Shown here: piece after piece, positions 11,958 to 23,119 of the stretch
Numbering within the stretch: the stretch's first letter is position 1
Layout of the letters: each line of letters opens with the position of its first letter
DNA from: Gnetum montanum
Taxonomy: Eukaryota > Streptophyta > Gnetopsida > Gnetales > Gnetaceae
Direction of reading: 5' to 3'
Length of the DNA stretch: 64,000 nucleotides
Assembly (NCBI GenBank): GCA_015680685.1
Contig: MNCI01030961.1
Location: 330,276 to 394,275 of the forward strand
The notes under the pieces: model-generated
Seen by the model: the letters and a program-made list of their open reading frames with translations, nothing else
The model's database searches: none
What the model was told of the DNA's origin: nothing
Translations under genes and position numbers: made by a program

Positions 11958-13109
11958 GATCGCCAGTCATCTTCTGCTGCAGCGACCATGGAATGCTTTA
12001 TTGAATGATCATAAACATGTTGTAATACAACAGAAATGATCAATGTACAAACTTGCGTAATTAAAAATGTATAGTTATAAATGATCTAACATTCAAAATG
12101 GTAAAAATTAGTTGACAGAAAAGAATGAGATCATTCTTGAACCCTCCACCAATCTTGTGTAGTTGTTAATTATTTTTCTTTAGAAAGCCTTACCAAAAAA
12201 GTATGCTCCAAAAGATGAGGCTTCTTTTAGAATCCTAATGCATTACATATTTGCATTTCAATCTTTTAACAAAAACTTGGTATCTATTTACTATATAAGA
12301 TATGATTATATAAATTAAAGTGGTAAAGTGGTCAAGAGTACAAAGTAAATTTGACATCTCTTTAGGACAAATATGCGATCTAGAAAAGGTAAAATTCAAC
12401 TTCCATCATCTATAGCCTTCATTGGATGAGTTGGCAGAGGGTTCATAGGACACCCACAAAATTCACCATCTTGTCTAAATTTGCTATATCTATGTTAGAA
12501 GCTCAAATTCAGATATCAATTTTGGGTAATTTTCTTAATGAGGTGTTCAATAGCCATGATGATCATGTCAAAGCCTTCTAAAAGAAATTTGAGTGTCTTC
12601 CAAATTCTTTGTGCTTTGGACATAATTAAACATTTTATTTTGAAATTAATTCTAAAAACCTTTGACATCACTAAATAGCACATGGGTGAGATTTTTTGAA
12701 TTAATTCAATGGTAGTTTTAAAATGCTTCTAGCAAATGCTTAACGACTACATCTAGAGGCTTCATTTAATGAAAATAGTTCGTTTAAGGTAGCTTCCTAA
12801 TATTACATTAACCTACAGGTGTTATTCCTCAATTACTACTCCAATTTACTGTCCATATGTCTACACTTGATGCTTTGTAGGAAAGGTTATCAATCAGTAA
12901 ATCACTTCAGTAATTTTATATAAACTTTGGAACTTCAATTAGCATTTTGCATTATAATTCATAAATTTTGGCATTTATAGAATCATGACATAAGATTCAT
13001 TATAGGGTATTTCGTATTTACAATGAACCCAGAGGAAGCTAGTAAAGAAAGAAAGGTGAATAAAAGTAGGATGTCCATGTGGTATAGATTATAGAAATGA
13101 AATGCAAGA
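11958..13109 (-). other. Downstream flank of the minus-strand gene candidate
   Basis: On the minus strand a TTCAATAAAGC polyadenylation-type signal occurs at about 12,000, facing away from the exons at 13.1-14.2 kb. No coding exon is convincing here. A host 3' flank is a reasonable but weak reading. Confidence 0.25.
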
Positions 13110-13661
13110 AATATGTGGGTAGGATCAGAGAATGAGAATTAGCTGGGGTTGTTTCCTTTGGGTGACGGAGGAGTAGTTGGGGGTCTTCTTCACTGCTGCA
13201 AATTCCTTGATCCATTCACCATCTCTGTAGTCAACACCCCGTAAATTTCTAAAATTCAAACCAACTATATATTAAACATTCAAAATGAAATCAAAACTAA
13301 AATATGTGAAACATGTTGGTGATATATCAGAAGCATACCAAAACAAGTCACGGATGTGGTGATGTTAAAAAAATAGATCAAAATATGGTGCCTGTATTAA
13401 AATATTAAAAAAAATACTTATACATCTCCTAAGAGATGGTAATAATGTAACACACAGACAATAATTGAAATTACACTGAAACAGCTGAACTTATTTAACC
13501 ACCAATAATAATAATACTAAAAAAAATTATACCAGGACATGGGAATCTGGCTTTCCGGATATGGACAGCTGCTGCAAAACAGGCAAACATGCAAGCCTTG
13601 ACCAAAATCTTCTCTCTCAGCTTGGCCATATCTGTCCTGTGATTTCTGCTTGCTGGGCCTC
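13110..13661 (-). other. Additional 3' exon candidates of the minus-strand gene
   Basis: Exon 3 can extend to 13,533 (donor GTATAA). A 53-bp exon at 13,391-13,339 has acceptor TTTTAATACAG and donor GTATGC. A last exon begins at 13,248 after TTGAATTTTAG, or at 13,224 after GACTACAG. The last exon has an open frame containing VDYRDGEWIKEFAAVKK ending at about 13,130, but it does not join in phase with the frames upstream. These may be untranslated exons, alternative exons, or coding exons of an ancestral gene now out of frame. Confidence 0.35.
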
Positions 13662-14225
13662 CTGAAAAAGTTACACATTGTATATCAACACTAAGCTACG
13701 CAGTAGTTATTAATTTTCAAAATATTAAATTAAACATAGAAACTCACCTCTGCATCTCTGAAATTTATCAAAAGTTCGACAGACAGCTCTCTCACGTTAA
13801 ATCGTTGGAGTGACGATACAAGATCCGAAGCAGGCGTAGCACTTGAAGTAAAGTCAGTTCTGCTGGTTGAAGCATGTATTTAAAAAGACGTATTTAACAC
13901 ATGGCCAGCGAAAACATAGGCACTTCAACATTTAATCCAGGCATGAAATCCGGGTAGGGACAGGGGTAGCCCGGCAGAGGCAGTGACGGCATGAGACAAC
14001 AGATGTGAGGAGAGGAGAGCCCACTATCCGGCCCACGCCTACTGACAAAGATGAAGCAAATGCGCCTGATGTTTTTTAGGTAAAAACAGCAGCAGCACCA
14101 GAAGCACATGAATGAGAGATGATGCTTCTTTGTTTGTTCTCTCAGCAGTAGCATGCAGAACTTTGCCGCCGTAGCACAGACGACGACCCATCATTCGTTC
14201 ACCTGCTTTGTGCTTGCTCCGCCAT
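13617..14225 (-). CDS. Candidate spliced small host gene, three coding exons, unknown product
   Basis: The start at 14,225 has a strong plant context (ACCAATGGCGG). Exon 1 (14,225-14,203) ends before GTGAAC. Exon 2 (13,862-13,748) follows a CAACCAG acceptor and ends before GTGAGT. Exon 3 starts at 13,661 after a TTTTTCAG acceptor. Frame is kept across both junctions and encodes 60 residues, beginning MAEQAQSSRTDF, with an amphipathic segment VSSLQRFNVRELSVELL and RDAEEAQQAEI, ending at a stop at 13,617. No signal peptide or transmembrane helix is visible. I do not recognise the family. In exon 3 a different frame stays open after the stop (AKLREKILVKACMFACFAAA), so a one-base loss may have truncated a longer helical protein. 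Higher GC than the surroundings and good splice sites favour a real gene; the product is uncertain. Confidence 0.45.
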
Positions 14226-14387
14226 TGGTCTCCTTCGGACACACACGCAGGCACCGCATCGAATAACATTTTCCGCATGCTCGCACAATTCACCTTTCTC
14301 TCATGTCCCAGCCTGAGCCTGACCCCAGCGCTTGCTCTTCCGACAAGTATGCAATTATCCCCCTCACCGATTTCCTCTTAAATAAGG
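14226..14387. promoter_or_regulatory. Short intergenic interval between divergent gene starts (possible bidirectional promoter)
   Basis: This interval, GC-richer than its surroundings, lies between the minus-strand start at 14,225 and a plus-strand TATA-like CTTAAATAAGG at about 14,378-14,388, followed by a CT-rich patch (TCTCTTCTCTTCC). That layout is typical of a plant core promoter with a Y patch. It is inferred from position and composition only. Confidence 0.3.
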
Positions 14388-14831
14388 AATCTCTTCTCTT
14401 CCTTCAAAGAGCTTCGAGAGGAAAATTTCTGGTTGGATATTCGAGTTCTTAGATCACTTTTGAGTAAAATTTCTTTGGACATTTTTCGATCATTTTCGAG
14501 TAAAATTTCTTTCTTTTCTTTGATTATTTGCGCCAAAGATTTCTTCATCTATCGATTGAGATTTCTTTCTTCAATCATTTTCGAGGACGACAGAATCTCT
14601 TCTCTTCCTTGGAAGAGCTTCAAGAAGAAAATTTCTGGTTGGATTATCTTCGAGTTCTTAGATCACTTTTGAGTAAAATTTCTTTGGACATTTTTCGATC
14701 ATTTTCGAGTAAAATTTCTTTCCTTTCTTCAATTATTTGCCCCAAAGATTTCTTCCTCAATTATTTGCCCCAAAGATTTCTTCCTCTATTGATTGAGATT
14801 TCTTTCTTCAATCATTTTCGAGGACCACACA
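14388..14831 (+). repeat. 205-bp tandem duplication in the presumed leader of the plus-strand transcript
   Basis: Copy 1 starts at 14,388 and copy 2 at 14,593, both with GAATCTCTTCTCTTCCTT. They share long blocks such as AGTTCTTAGATCACTTTTGAG and differ by scattered substitutions. Copy 2 has an extra internal duplication of about 28 bp (CAATTATTTGCCCCAAAGAT, twice). Each copy also has two AGTAAAATTTCTTT sub-repeats. Short open frames run through it but look incidental to the repeat. Confidence 0.85.
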
Positions 14832-14904
14832 GAATTCTTGTTTCTTTAGGTATTTTCCACTAACGGATGCGAATTGCGTTACAGGAAGGCACCGAGCGAA
14901 GAAG

Positions 14905-14943
14905 ATGAGCTGCAATGGCTGCCGCGTGCTTCGTAAAGAATGA
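14905..14943 (+). pseudogene. N-terminus of a class II LBD (LOB-domain) gene, truncated
   Basis: The ATG at 14,905 opens MSCNGCRVLRKE then a stop. MSCNGCRVLRK is the invariant start of class II LOB-domain transcription factors, which normally continue GCSExC and complete the CX2CX6CX3C zinc-finger-like block. Eleven consecutive matches are very unlikely by chance. After the lysine codon the sequence fits the family only with substitutions (GGATGC-like to GAATGA), and no further LOB block is seen downstream. Alternatively a donor C-GTAAAG within the arginine codon starts an intron, but introns at this place are not usual in the family. LBD37-39-type proteins regulate nitrogen and anthocyanin responses; this fragment cannot bind DNA. 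It lies just after the tandem repeat, as if that were its leader. Confidence 0.6.
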
Positions 14944-15222
14944 TATTATAGTATTATCATCCTTTATAATATTATCTTCATCATCATTCATTCATTTCAC
15001 TTCACTGTGCAAAAACTGCAAATTCGGCATCCAACCACTTCTGGAAAAACAAAATTACAGAAAACACCTACAGAGAGAAAGAGAGAGAGAGCACACCATT
15101 CTGCGCCCTTTCCTCGTCCGAATTATTCACACCTCAAATTTCGCAGTGGCAGCAGCTACTGCAGTGTCTTGATGATCTTGAGGATCTTGATCCTGATTTG
15201 ACAGCGGTAATACGACCTACTA
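14944..15222 (+). other. Exon-like sequence after the LBD start, unresolved
   Basis: A plus frame reads FCALSSSELF, then QWQQLLQCLDDLEDLDPDLTA, with a possible donor (GCG-GTAATA) at about 15,206. An acceptor (AAAATTACAG at about 15,061) would join the LBD start to this frame in phase, giving a short non-LBD protein. Other frames are also open. A GA microsatellite-like run lies at 15,071-15,091. Too little supports any one model. Confidence 0.25.
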
Positions 15223-15715
15223 CTACGTACCGTAAAATCGATACCCAGAAAAGAAAAAGGAAAAAATAAAAACAAATCTCAGTCTCTCAAATCTCGAGGA
15301 TCCACGAACATCTGCAAGGGCGGCTCTGCCATTACGTCCAGAGAGCTTGGGCCACTGCGGAATCAGGGGACGGACCAGATCCATGCTGGCCAATTCCACG
15401 GCTAGGAAACGGATTCCGTCTACGGAGCAGCTTCTGGCCTGGTTATGGCAGAAACACCAGAGCTGCCGCGTGAGATCTGCTCCGCGGGGGCCCTCCGCGT
15501 GGACGCCGAACAACACGTGAACGCCAAACGGCTCCCCCATTACGTCTGGAACCGACGGAATTTGAAGGGATGGGAGCCTTCAATTCACGAATCTCGTGGC
15601 CGCCCAGAACCAGCGCGACAGCAGCAACGCGCCTGCAACCTCAAACTTGAACACTCCTGCGCTGTTCCAGATGCTCAGCATCGCCCACAATTGCCTCCTA
15701 TATAAATAACAGTTT
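15223..15715. other. GC- and CpG-rich segment with overlapping open frames on both strands
   Basis: Composition changes sharply from the AT-rich surroundings. A plus frame reads STARKRIPSTEQLLAWLWQK, another begins MAETPELPREICSAGAL (15,445-15,705), and the minus strand has a 105-codon frame (15,540-15,223) starting MGEPFGVHVLFGVHAEG. None is a family I recognise, and high GC alone opens several frames. It may be a first exon or a CpG-rich promoter. A good TATA sequence (CTATATAAATA) lies at about 15,699-15,709 on the plus strand. Confidence 0.35.
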
Positions 15716-18700
15716 GTTTGACTCCAATACGTGGACACAAACAACCAATTGTTCTAGGAGGAGACTCTGAATGCAGGCGGCAAAGGAATGGTTCATAAAT
15801 AGAGAAGTATGCAATAACGTAACTTTTCATAACATGACGTAATAGTGTTATGCATAAATTTGCCTTATGAAAATGGCCTGTCTGGGATTTTAGTTACACG
15901 TAAGCCTTATGCACAAAGTTGCTGAAATGGGCCATGGAAAAATCAAAGTTGGTCAACGTTACGCACAAAAATTTAGCTTTACCAAATTCTGGTAAAGGCC
16001 TATAGGCCAAATTAATTTATAAATCATTTTGCAATCCTAAATAAACTTTTTTTGGTCTATTTTTCATAAGTTTTGTTTTTCTCTCACTATAACTTTTAGT
16101 TGAATAGTAATTTCTTACTATTTAGAGTTAATAGTTCAAACCATGTCTTCAATGAGAAACAAAACACTCAACTAAGTAGGAAAATTAATTTGCAAAGTTT
16201 TAATGAAGCAACAAAACCCTCCTAAATATTTTATATCTTATTGTAACTATGTTAGTACTTTTTTATATTCCCAAAATAAGATTTAACCATTTTTTGACTA
16301 TTAGGTATTAACAAAAATCTAAGTGAATTTACAATGCAAGAGTAAACCACATGAATTTTTAGGCAAACTTATATATCTTTAAAATATTTTATTTTACACT
16401 CGAATTATATGTAATATAAGATGAAAGATTTGACAACATATACCTTATAAAATTTTTTATCAAGTAGATAAATAAATGATCTTAAAAGAAATTTTCATAA
16501 TGATCTTCCACTTGAAATGTTGCCTACTATATATGAAAACCAACTAAAGTTGTGAGAGATGTCTCAAGGTAGTGGTTCTCATAGGTCTTTTCCATAGTTT
16601 GAGAACCATTGAACATTTTGCCCTTGAGTGATACTCAAGTGTTAGAAAATCCATCCCAGCTTGGTAGTACCAAGCTTGTAGTAGGACTCCCTCCTATTGT
16701 GCCCCTCTCTAAGTTCTCGTCATACTACCCTCACCTAAAGAACTACATGGCCCTGATTCTATGGTGGTCATAGTTTTTTAGGTAGCTAGGATTGGATAGT
16801 TTTGGTGTAATGACAAGCTAAACCTTGTACTAGATAATGAGGGGTCTAGATGTGAGCCATCCCTTGGTAGATGCATCGTTCCCCTTCCACCGATAATGTC
16901 TATAGGATTGCTTATGTACTTGTATGCACAATCCTAATTCAAAGTTTAGTCATTCTCCTTGAGATGCATTCTCATTTATTAACAAGTTGTAGTGCCATTT
17001 GCAGCCATCCATGGATTACTTGTTCATTAGAGGTGTATTCACTAGGTTTTCCATCCCAAACCCATTGGATCTCAAGGAATTCCTTATGATGGTAGACAAT
17101 GTTGGAGTAATGTTGTTACAGATGGTATCAAAGTGTTTTTGTAATCATGTTGCAATATGTGTATGCCCTTTGCTTGTGTTATACCATTAAGGTTTTTCTA
17201 TTTATGATCACTTTGGATAGATATCTAGGTGATATAGGATCATTCCTTATGTGTTCTTTGAAGAGTTGCCTTATGATAAGATCCTTACACTCTTCATTAT
17301 GGGGCTGCTGTTATGTTGTGAGAAACTAATGTATGTTGTTCTCCTCGAGGATGTATATAATTATGTGGTGGTGTTGTCCTTCACTAGTTTACTTGTGGTT
17401 GGACCAATTGCAGTGTTACTTTGATATGGCATAGGAGATTTCTATTGGCAACTTATAAATTATTATTGTTGAGGAGCTCTTACCTCTAGTCTCCAATAAT
17501 TAATTTGGGATGAATTGGATCTAGTCTTCACTTTGGTCTCCACCTAGATGACATGTTTTGAGATGGAATTAATTGACTTGTGTTGGATGTGTTATCATTG
17601 CACTCACACTGATCCTAGATACAATGAGTATGGGAATTACAAATTTAGACATGATGGTTCCCAAGTACCTCAGGATGGAGGGCCTTTGATCATGTGCTCT
17701 TAATAAGCCTTGTTCTAGGTGGATCAAGACCACTACTGGTAGACTTCATACATTCATGTTTGCAATTGTATGTTTGTCTAGTTGTGTAGGCATGTCTTTG
17801 TTGGTTGCATTTTCAAATTCTAAATGTGTGTCACTTTCATCATGCTTATCATTCGTAATGCAACGCTTTCTGCTCTACACGGTGTGACAACTTGTTGTTG
17901 GGATTGTTGAGGATGCTTTTTGATGCCATTTATGTCATCCCAAGGCCAAATTTTTGTGGTCCTTGTTTTGACAACCTCTTGTGCTTTGGGCATGATTTCC
18001 CTTATTGTAGACCTTTTTGTGCGTTGTGCTTCTTCGTTTGAGATGGTTGTGTTGCCCTTGGTTTTGTGGCATCACTTCTTTGATTGGTGACATTTCTTTG
18101 GTCATTTTGATTTGGAGACCTTCTAGAGTAGGTCATCCTATTGTTGGTTCTATTAGGACCTCACCTCTCTCATGAGAGTCTTTCTTGTGGACACATCCTC
18201 TCTGATGTTCTTCTCCATAGAAAGAATTGGAGCTTTGTTGAGAGCTCTTGTTGACTAGACCTTGGTCTTCCTCCTTATTTTTGAGTTGAGATAATGAATC
18301 TCTATTGCCCATGCTTCTTATGAATTTTTTGAGATTTTGATCCTAATAAAAACCCATGTCAATGGTTGAGAACATTTGTTGTATGTGAATCTTGGAATTT
18401 TGAGAGTGTTTCAATTCTATTTCTGGGTGTGCCTCATAATATACTCTTTTTTGTGAGCGTATCTAATTAATCCATCAATATTTTGCATGATTGATGTCTT
18501 TCTCTTTATGATGTTATGCGACTGATATTTCTCTATTACGTGATCATGCTTAGATGTTGTATATGAGGTTGATGTGGTGATCATGTTTCTACTAACTTCT
18601 CTATTTCTAAGCTATTGTGTCAGCTTTGTAGGAAACATAGGTATAAAGATGTGGCTAGTGGTAACCTCAATTGATTTTATGAGTACTATGTCTATGGGAA

Positions 18701-20035
18701 AGATGTATGCTCTTGAGGCCTTCATGAATTGGTTGCTTGGTCTTGGAATTCCAACATTGGATTGTGGATTTATTAGTACCATTGTTGTAGTGGAGCAGCT
18801 GGCACATCATGATTTGTTTGCCTCTCAGTTCTAGGTGAGCACTAACAAAGGATGATGGTCCGTCCTAGACCTTATGAATACTAGGTTAGTAGATGGGATA
18901 GAATAGTATTCCTATTCATGCTAGATATTGATGGCCCAAGAGTGGCCAATGCCTTTAGGTCCCACTATGGTAGGTGGTAGATTCTTGGTTGGTGTCCCAT
19001 ATTATTCAATCATTTCATTCATGTCCTAGTTCATTTTCATTAGATGGAAGTGTGCCATTTGTTCATGTACATGTAGTGTAGAGCTATAGTTCATGTATGT
19101 GTAGTGCAATGTGATAGTTTTTCATGTACATGTAGAGATAGATAGGTTTTTCTTAGAATAGCATGATATAGCTTTTAGCTTAGGATCACCTTGGGTAGTT
19201 TGTCCTATAGCCTTCTAGGCCTAGGTAGGATTCCCAAATTCCATGTATTATGCCCAATAAATATATTCCTATGCTCAAGTGTGTTAGATTGTAATGTAAT
19301 CTTGTGATGTACTCAATTTTGACAGTTTATACACATACAAGTGTTATATGCTATTTCCCTATGTGAATAAGTTATCTCCTTATTGTAGGCCTATGCCACA
19401 CCCTGTGATAATGTTAAACTTTATATATAGTTTTTTCCTTGTGCTCATCCTTGAAGCACCTCCTCTCTATGTTGTGAACAACCTTGGTGCCTTGATGTGT
19501 AATTTTATTGAAAGCCCCATGGAAAATTCTATTTGTTTTATAATGATGTTGTACTGAGGATTCCAAGGCATGATGCTTTGTATTCCTAGTGATATTGGTA
19601 TGTCATGATGGTATGTCCTTCAGTGAAAACTCTTGAGATAGGATCAATTTTGAGAACTCTTCCTCTTAGGTTCCTTAATTGCCAAAAATCTTATTCACAA
19701 ATGATCAATGGTGGAATGTAGCCTGAAATTCAAACATATTAGTTTAATGAGCTTGGTCTTGATAGAAGGTTGTTTGCGATGGCCATGTGAATTACAATGG
19801 TAGACTAATATTTCAAACCAAAGGTGATGTTGTTATGTCCAGCTATGTGGTAGAGTTGAGTTATAGGTATTGATCTAGACTCCCTCTTCCATGGCTAGAT
19901 GTCGTCTTTGGAGCATATTTTACAAGCATTTGGGATGGTGGTCCATCCTTGAATAAATAACGTTACAGTTACACAAATTATCACTTCTCTTGGTGGCCCT
20001 ATATGGTGGACCTGTATGTGCTCAAAAATACTTGA
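15716..20035. other. Long AT-rich stretch without a recognisable gene
   Basis: Stops are frequent in all frames. Minus-strand frames over about 17.7-18.3 kb give a polar K/N/H/Q-rich peptide that could be a worn gag-like protein, but no motif confirms this. Three imperfect tandem copies of a TTCATGTACATGTAG-containing unit lie at about 19,055-19,140. I see no RNA gene. Confidence 0.5.
19055..19140 (+). repeat. Short tandem repeat, three units around TTCATGTACATGTAG
   Basis: Three units of roughly 35 bp, each containing TTCATGTAYRTGTAG followed by a short AGTG/ATAG spacer. The core CATGTACATG is palindromic. Confidence 0.7.
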
Positions 20036-20039
20036 GCCT

Positions 20040-20745
20040 ATGCTAATAGAGAATGAAAAATAAAATTTAAACTAGCCTAAGTGCGATGAGAATCCATCCT
20101 TAATCATCTATATGCATCTTGGACTTCGTGTACTACTTTTGGGATTACCAAGCACACATTTACTTGAAGAACTACTTGATACACCACTGGGTTACCATGT
20201 AGTTACACTTAAATGTTCATGATTAAGACATACTTATTCTACATTAACAACAAGAATAGTAAATGATGATAAAGAAATATTAACTAAGAAAATAATCAAT
20301 AATAATTAACAATTGAACAATTAAAAACTAAGTGAATGCTACAATAATGGAGAAATCTTGATCTTTATTATTGATTGTGTGTGTGTCTAAGTACATCACA
20401 CCAGAATAAAGGTTCCATACAATTAGAAGCATCACACTGTGGGCATGCACTTGGGAAAAAACTAAAAACTGAAAGAAAGACTTGACCCTAAAAACTTACC
20501 AAAGATTCCTCCCCATGCACTTGAGTGCTATATTTATAGGCCAACATAGCAATCACAATATCATGTATATGATATCATATCTAGGCTGAGATATTGCATA
20601 CCTGATATCATGTACTCAATATTACATACATGATATTGGGACCTGGCATACCATGATTCATCATATTTCCATGACTGAATAAAAACTCATCTTCCAGTCA
20701 AACAAAGTGAGGAACAAGTTTATTCAATTACAAACAGTGGATAGG
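20040..20745 (-). mobile_element. LTR of an Athila-like element, minus orientation
   Basis: Read on the minus strand it opens TGAATCATGG after a PPT-like GTCATGGAAATA, carries a TATA (GCCTATAAATATAGC) and ends in a TTAAGTGTAACTACATGGTAA-like region, in the order seen at 6.5-7.1 kb. Homology to that LTR breaks near 20,030. Around 20,555-20,640 there is a dense run of palindromes (TATCATGTATATGATATC and relatives) just upstream of the TATA. It is the 3' LTR of the remnant at 20.7-23.1 kb. Confidence 0.55.
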
Positions 20746-22199
20746 TATGGGATTATTGAACTACCAAGGAATGTTTCATGTCGCAGTGTGGGATAAAACA
20801 AAATTTTGACATAGAAAAAAAATACAAAACTTGTGGAGCTCCTTTGGTTCCCAGTGATGATGGATTCTCCATGGGTGCCTTTCCTTTGTCCTACACTCCA
20901 AGATTTTGAAATTAATACCTTTGAAGAAGGGCCTAAAGTTTCTACTCTTCTATTCGATAATCATGAGCCATCCATGTTGATGTCCCAATATTTAATGGAG
21001 TTGACACTTCCCATAGACATGGTAGCTGCAGGAACACTTGATTGGCCTTGACATACCATGCTGCAAAAAACTATCATTTCTCTTCATAGGCTTTGGCCCT
21101 GAACTCTCCACATTTTTCTTAGCTAGATTGTGCAGTGGGAAGAGTTTCATAATGGATGTTGAATGATTGTGCCTTCTACTCTACATGTTTTGGATGAGGT
21201 CCTTGGCCTCTGCCTCCTCTCAAGCATTTAGTTGCACCTTGAGAAGGTCCTCCTTGCTCTTGTTTTTTAGGGGCCATCTATAATCATGCAAGGACCAATT
21301 GTTAGTAAGTTTGTTTAAAGAAATTTTGTTATCTTATACCTTAGTCATTACCTTTAATAAATGTTTAATTTATTGCTTATTGTGATTCTAGAGTTAGAAA
21401 TTTTTCAAGGAAGTTGCCCTAAAATTTTAATGTCAAACCTGATTTGTTTAGGTGACACATAATAGGACATGTAATGGTTCTAAGGAACATTTGATAAAAT
21501 TATGATAAAGGAAATAATATATTTTGCAATGGAGTACTTAGGGGGTATAAAATGATGTGGTGGTGTGAAACAAGTACAAATTACAAAAGTCACGCAAGAG
21601 GGTCCTCCCCAAAGCAGGTTCCAACCTAAAATGCCCTTGCTTAATCATGTCATAAAATGTCCATAGGTACTAGAAGAATTAAATGCAATCTATACCTATG
21701 CAACAACACACACACATGTTAAATACCACGATGATGAGGTATGAATTCTATGCCACACAAGACATAAGTTAGAAATTCTTGGACAATGAGATGAGAGGAA
21801 TTGTAGAAGGGATTGTAGAGATCGAGATGTGAGGTAACCTACTCTAGGCACAATGCATCCAAATTTTTGTGCATGCTTAAGGTACCATTAGCCTTTCACT
21901 CCAAGATCTAGACCATTTCCATACCTCTGGTCAATGACATTGCATTATTTCATCCAATGATAGATAACCATAAGAGCATCATGACAATAAGGTCTACGAT
22001 CACTTGGTATTTCGCGTAAGGGAGGAGTGATTCAAATTTTTTTGTGGCATGTTTTTCTTGGTCTTTTCTTTTCTATTTCATTTCTTATTTTTTTCCTTTA
22101 CTTTTCTTATTCTCTACTTCTCTTTTTTTTTTATCTTTTTCTTCTTTCAGCCACTTTTTGTACTTTTTCTTTCTCAAAAGTTATCTGAAGAAGCTGCAA
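20746..22199. other. Internal sequence of the minus-strand remnant, unclassified
   Basis: The segment lies between the LTR at 20 kb and the recognisable internal part at 22.2-23.1 kb. A 72-codon plus frame at 20,833 has no family features. T-rich runs occur at 22,040-22,160. It presumably belongs to the same minus-strand element, by position only. Confidence 0.3.
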
Positions 22200-23100
22200 A
22201 CCTTTAGGCATAAGTGTATGTTTTTCTAGTGGGATCACCAAAAATAGCATTGAGTTCCTTTATTGAGTGCCTTTATCACAACTCTTACTTCAATTTTCCG
22301 TTAGATTTACAAGGATCTTAGTATAACCAAGCTACATGATAGCACATACAAATGTCACCAAAGAGAATCCACAAGTCCCCTTAATGTCACACCCTCACCA
22401 TTCCCTCTTAGTCCATCACTCTTCGCTCTAAGCATAATGAGTACAACTTTACTTTATGTTTTAATGATAACAAGAATATCATCATATCCAGAGTTGAACC
22501 TCTTATTAATAGAATGGGTCGGTGAATGTTGTAGGCTCATTGTCCAAATAATTAGTCCCTTATGACTCAATAGCATAGAACAACACCTCAACTGATGAGT
22601 GTTTTATTCATAGATGAGATTACCCATAAAAAATATAACAAAAAATTAAAAAATAAGAAATTAGAAAAAAAATTTGAAAAAAATTTTGTAAAACTAAAGA
22701 AAAGGAAAAAAATTTACTACTTCTACTTGTCAAAATGGGGGGTATCCCCCATGACTAAACCTTTGACCATGATGAGAATTAATAAATGGAAAGTTTGGAT
22801 CATGCATGTTGGAAATATTGGGGTCTAGTCATATCCAAACCATCGGGTGTCTTTTGGTGTGGTGGTAGGAATGTACCCAAATTGGGGTTCACACATGTGA
22901 TTAAAGTAGGCATAGTGGAGAAGTTTATAAGATGTGGTCATGTGATAAGGAACTGATCCACTATGGCACCCATGACCATGAAATGGTATACAAGGATTGA
23001 TATGCCTCTTCACATTGTCATATTCATTGGGTTGCATGGTGGTTGGAGTATTGATTGGTAGCCTAGATAAGGTAACAAGAGGGGCTAATTTTGAAGAGGA
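22200..23100 (-). pseudogene. Minus-strand copy of the His/Pro-rich gag-like end and its noncoding tail
   Basis: The minus-strand frame from 23,037 reads MQPNEYDNVKRHINPCIPF and continues to a GFxMGxxPHF-like end near 22,735, matching the plus-strand end at 1.45-1.58 kb. Downstream (toward 22.2 kb) the noncoding sequence matches 1.6-2.15 kb. It is therefore an inverted, diverged relative of element A. A palindrome, GGGGGGTATCCCCC, lies at about 22,738-22,751. Confidence 0.5.
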
Positions 23101-23119
23101 AGCTGCATCACAGTGTTGG

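Noticed and set aside
14433-14863. Two overlapping F/S/I-rich plus frames as proteins
   Set aside because: They are readings of the 205-bp tandem repeat; similarity between them follows from the duplication.
14915-15172. 85-codon plus frame starting inside the LBD fragment
   Set aside because: A C-K-N-C run looked LBD-like, but it is in another frame, and the rest is serine/isoleucine-rich and unlike a LOB domain.
15223-15540. 105-codon minus-strand frame in the GC-rich block as a protein gene
   Set aside because: Overlapping plus frames are equally open, no family is recognised, and the C-terminal third is low-complexity F/S/R from AT-rich DNA.
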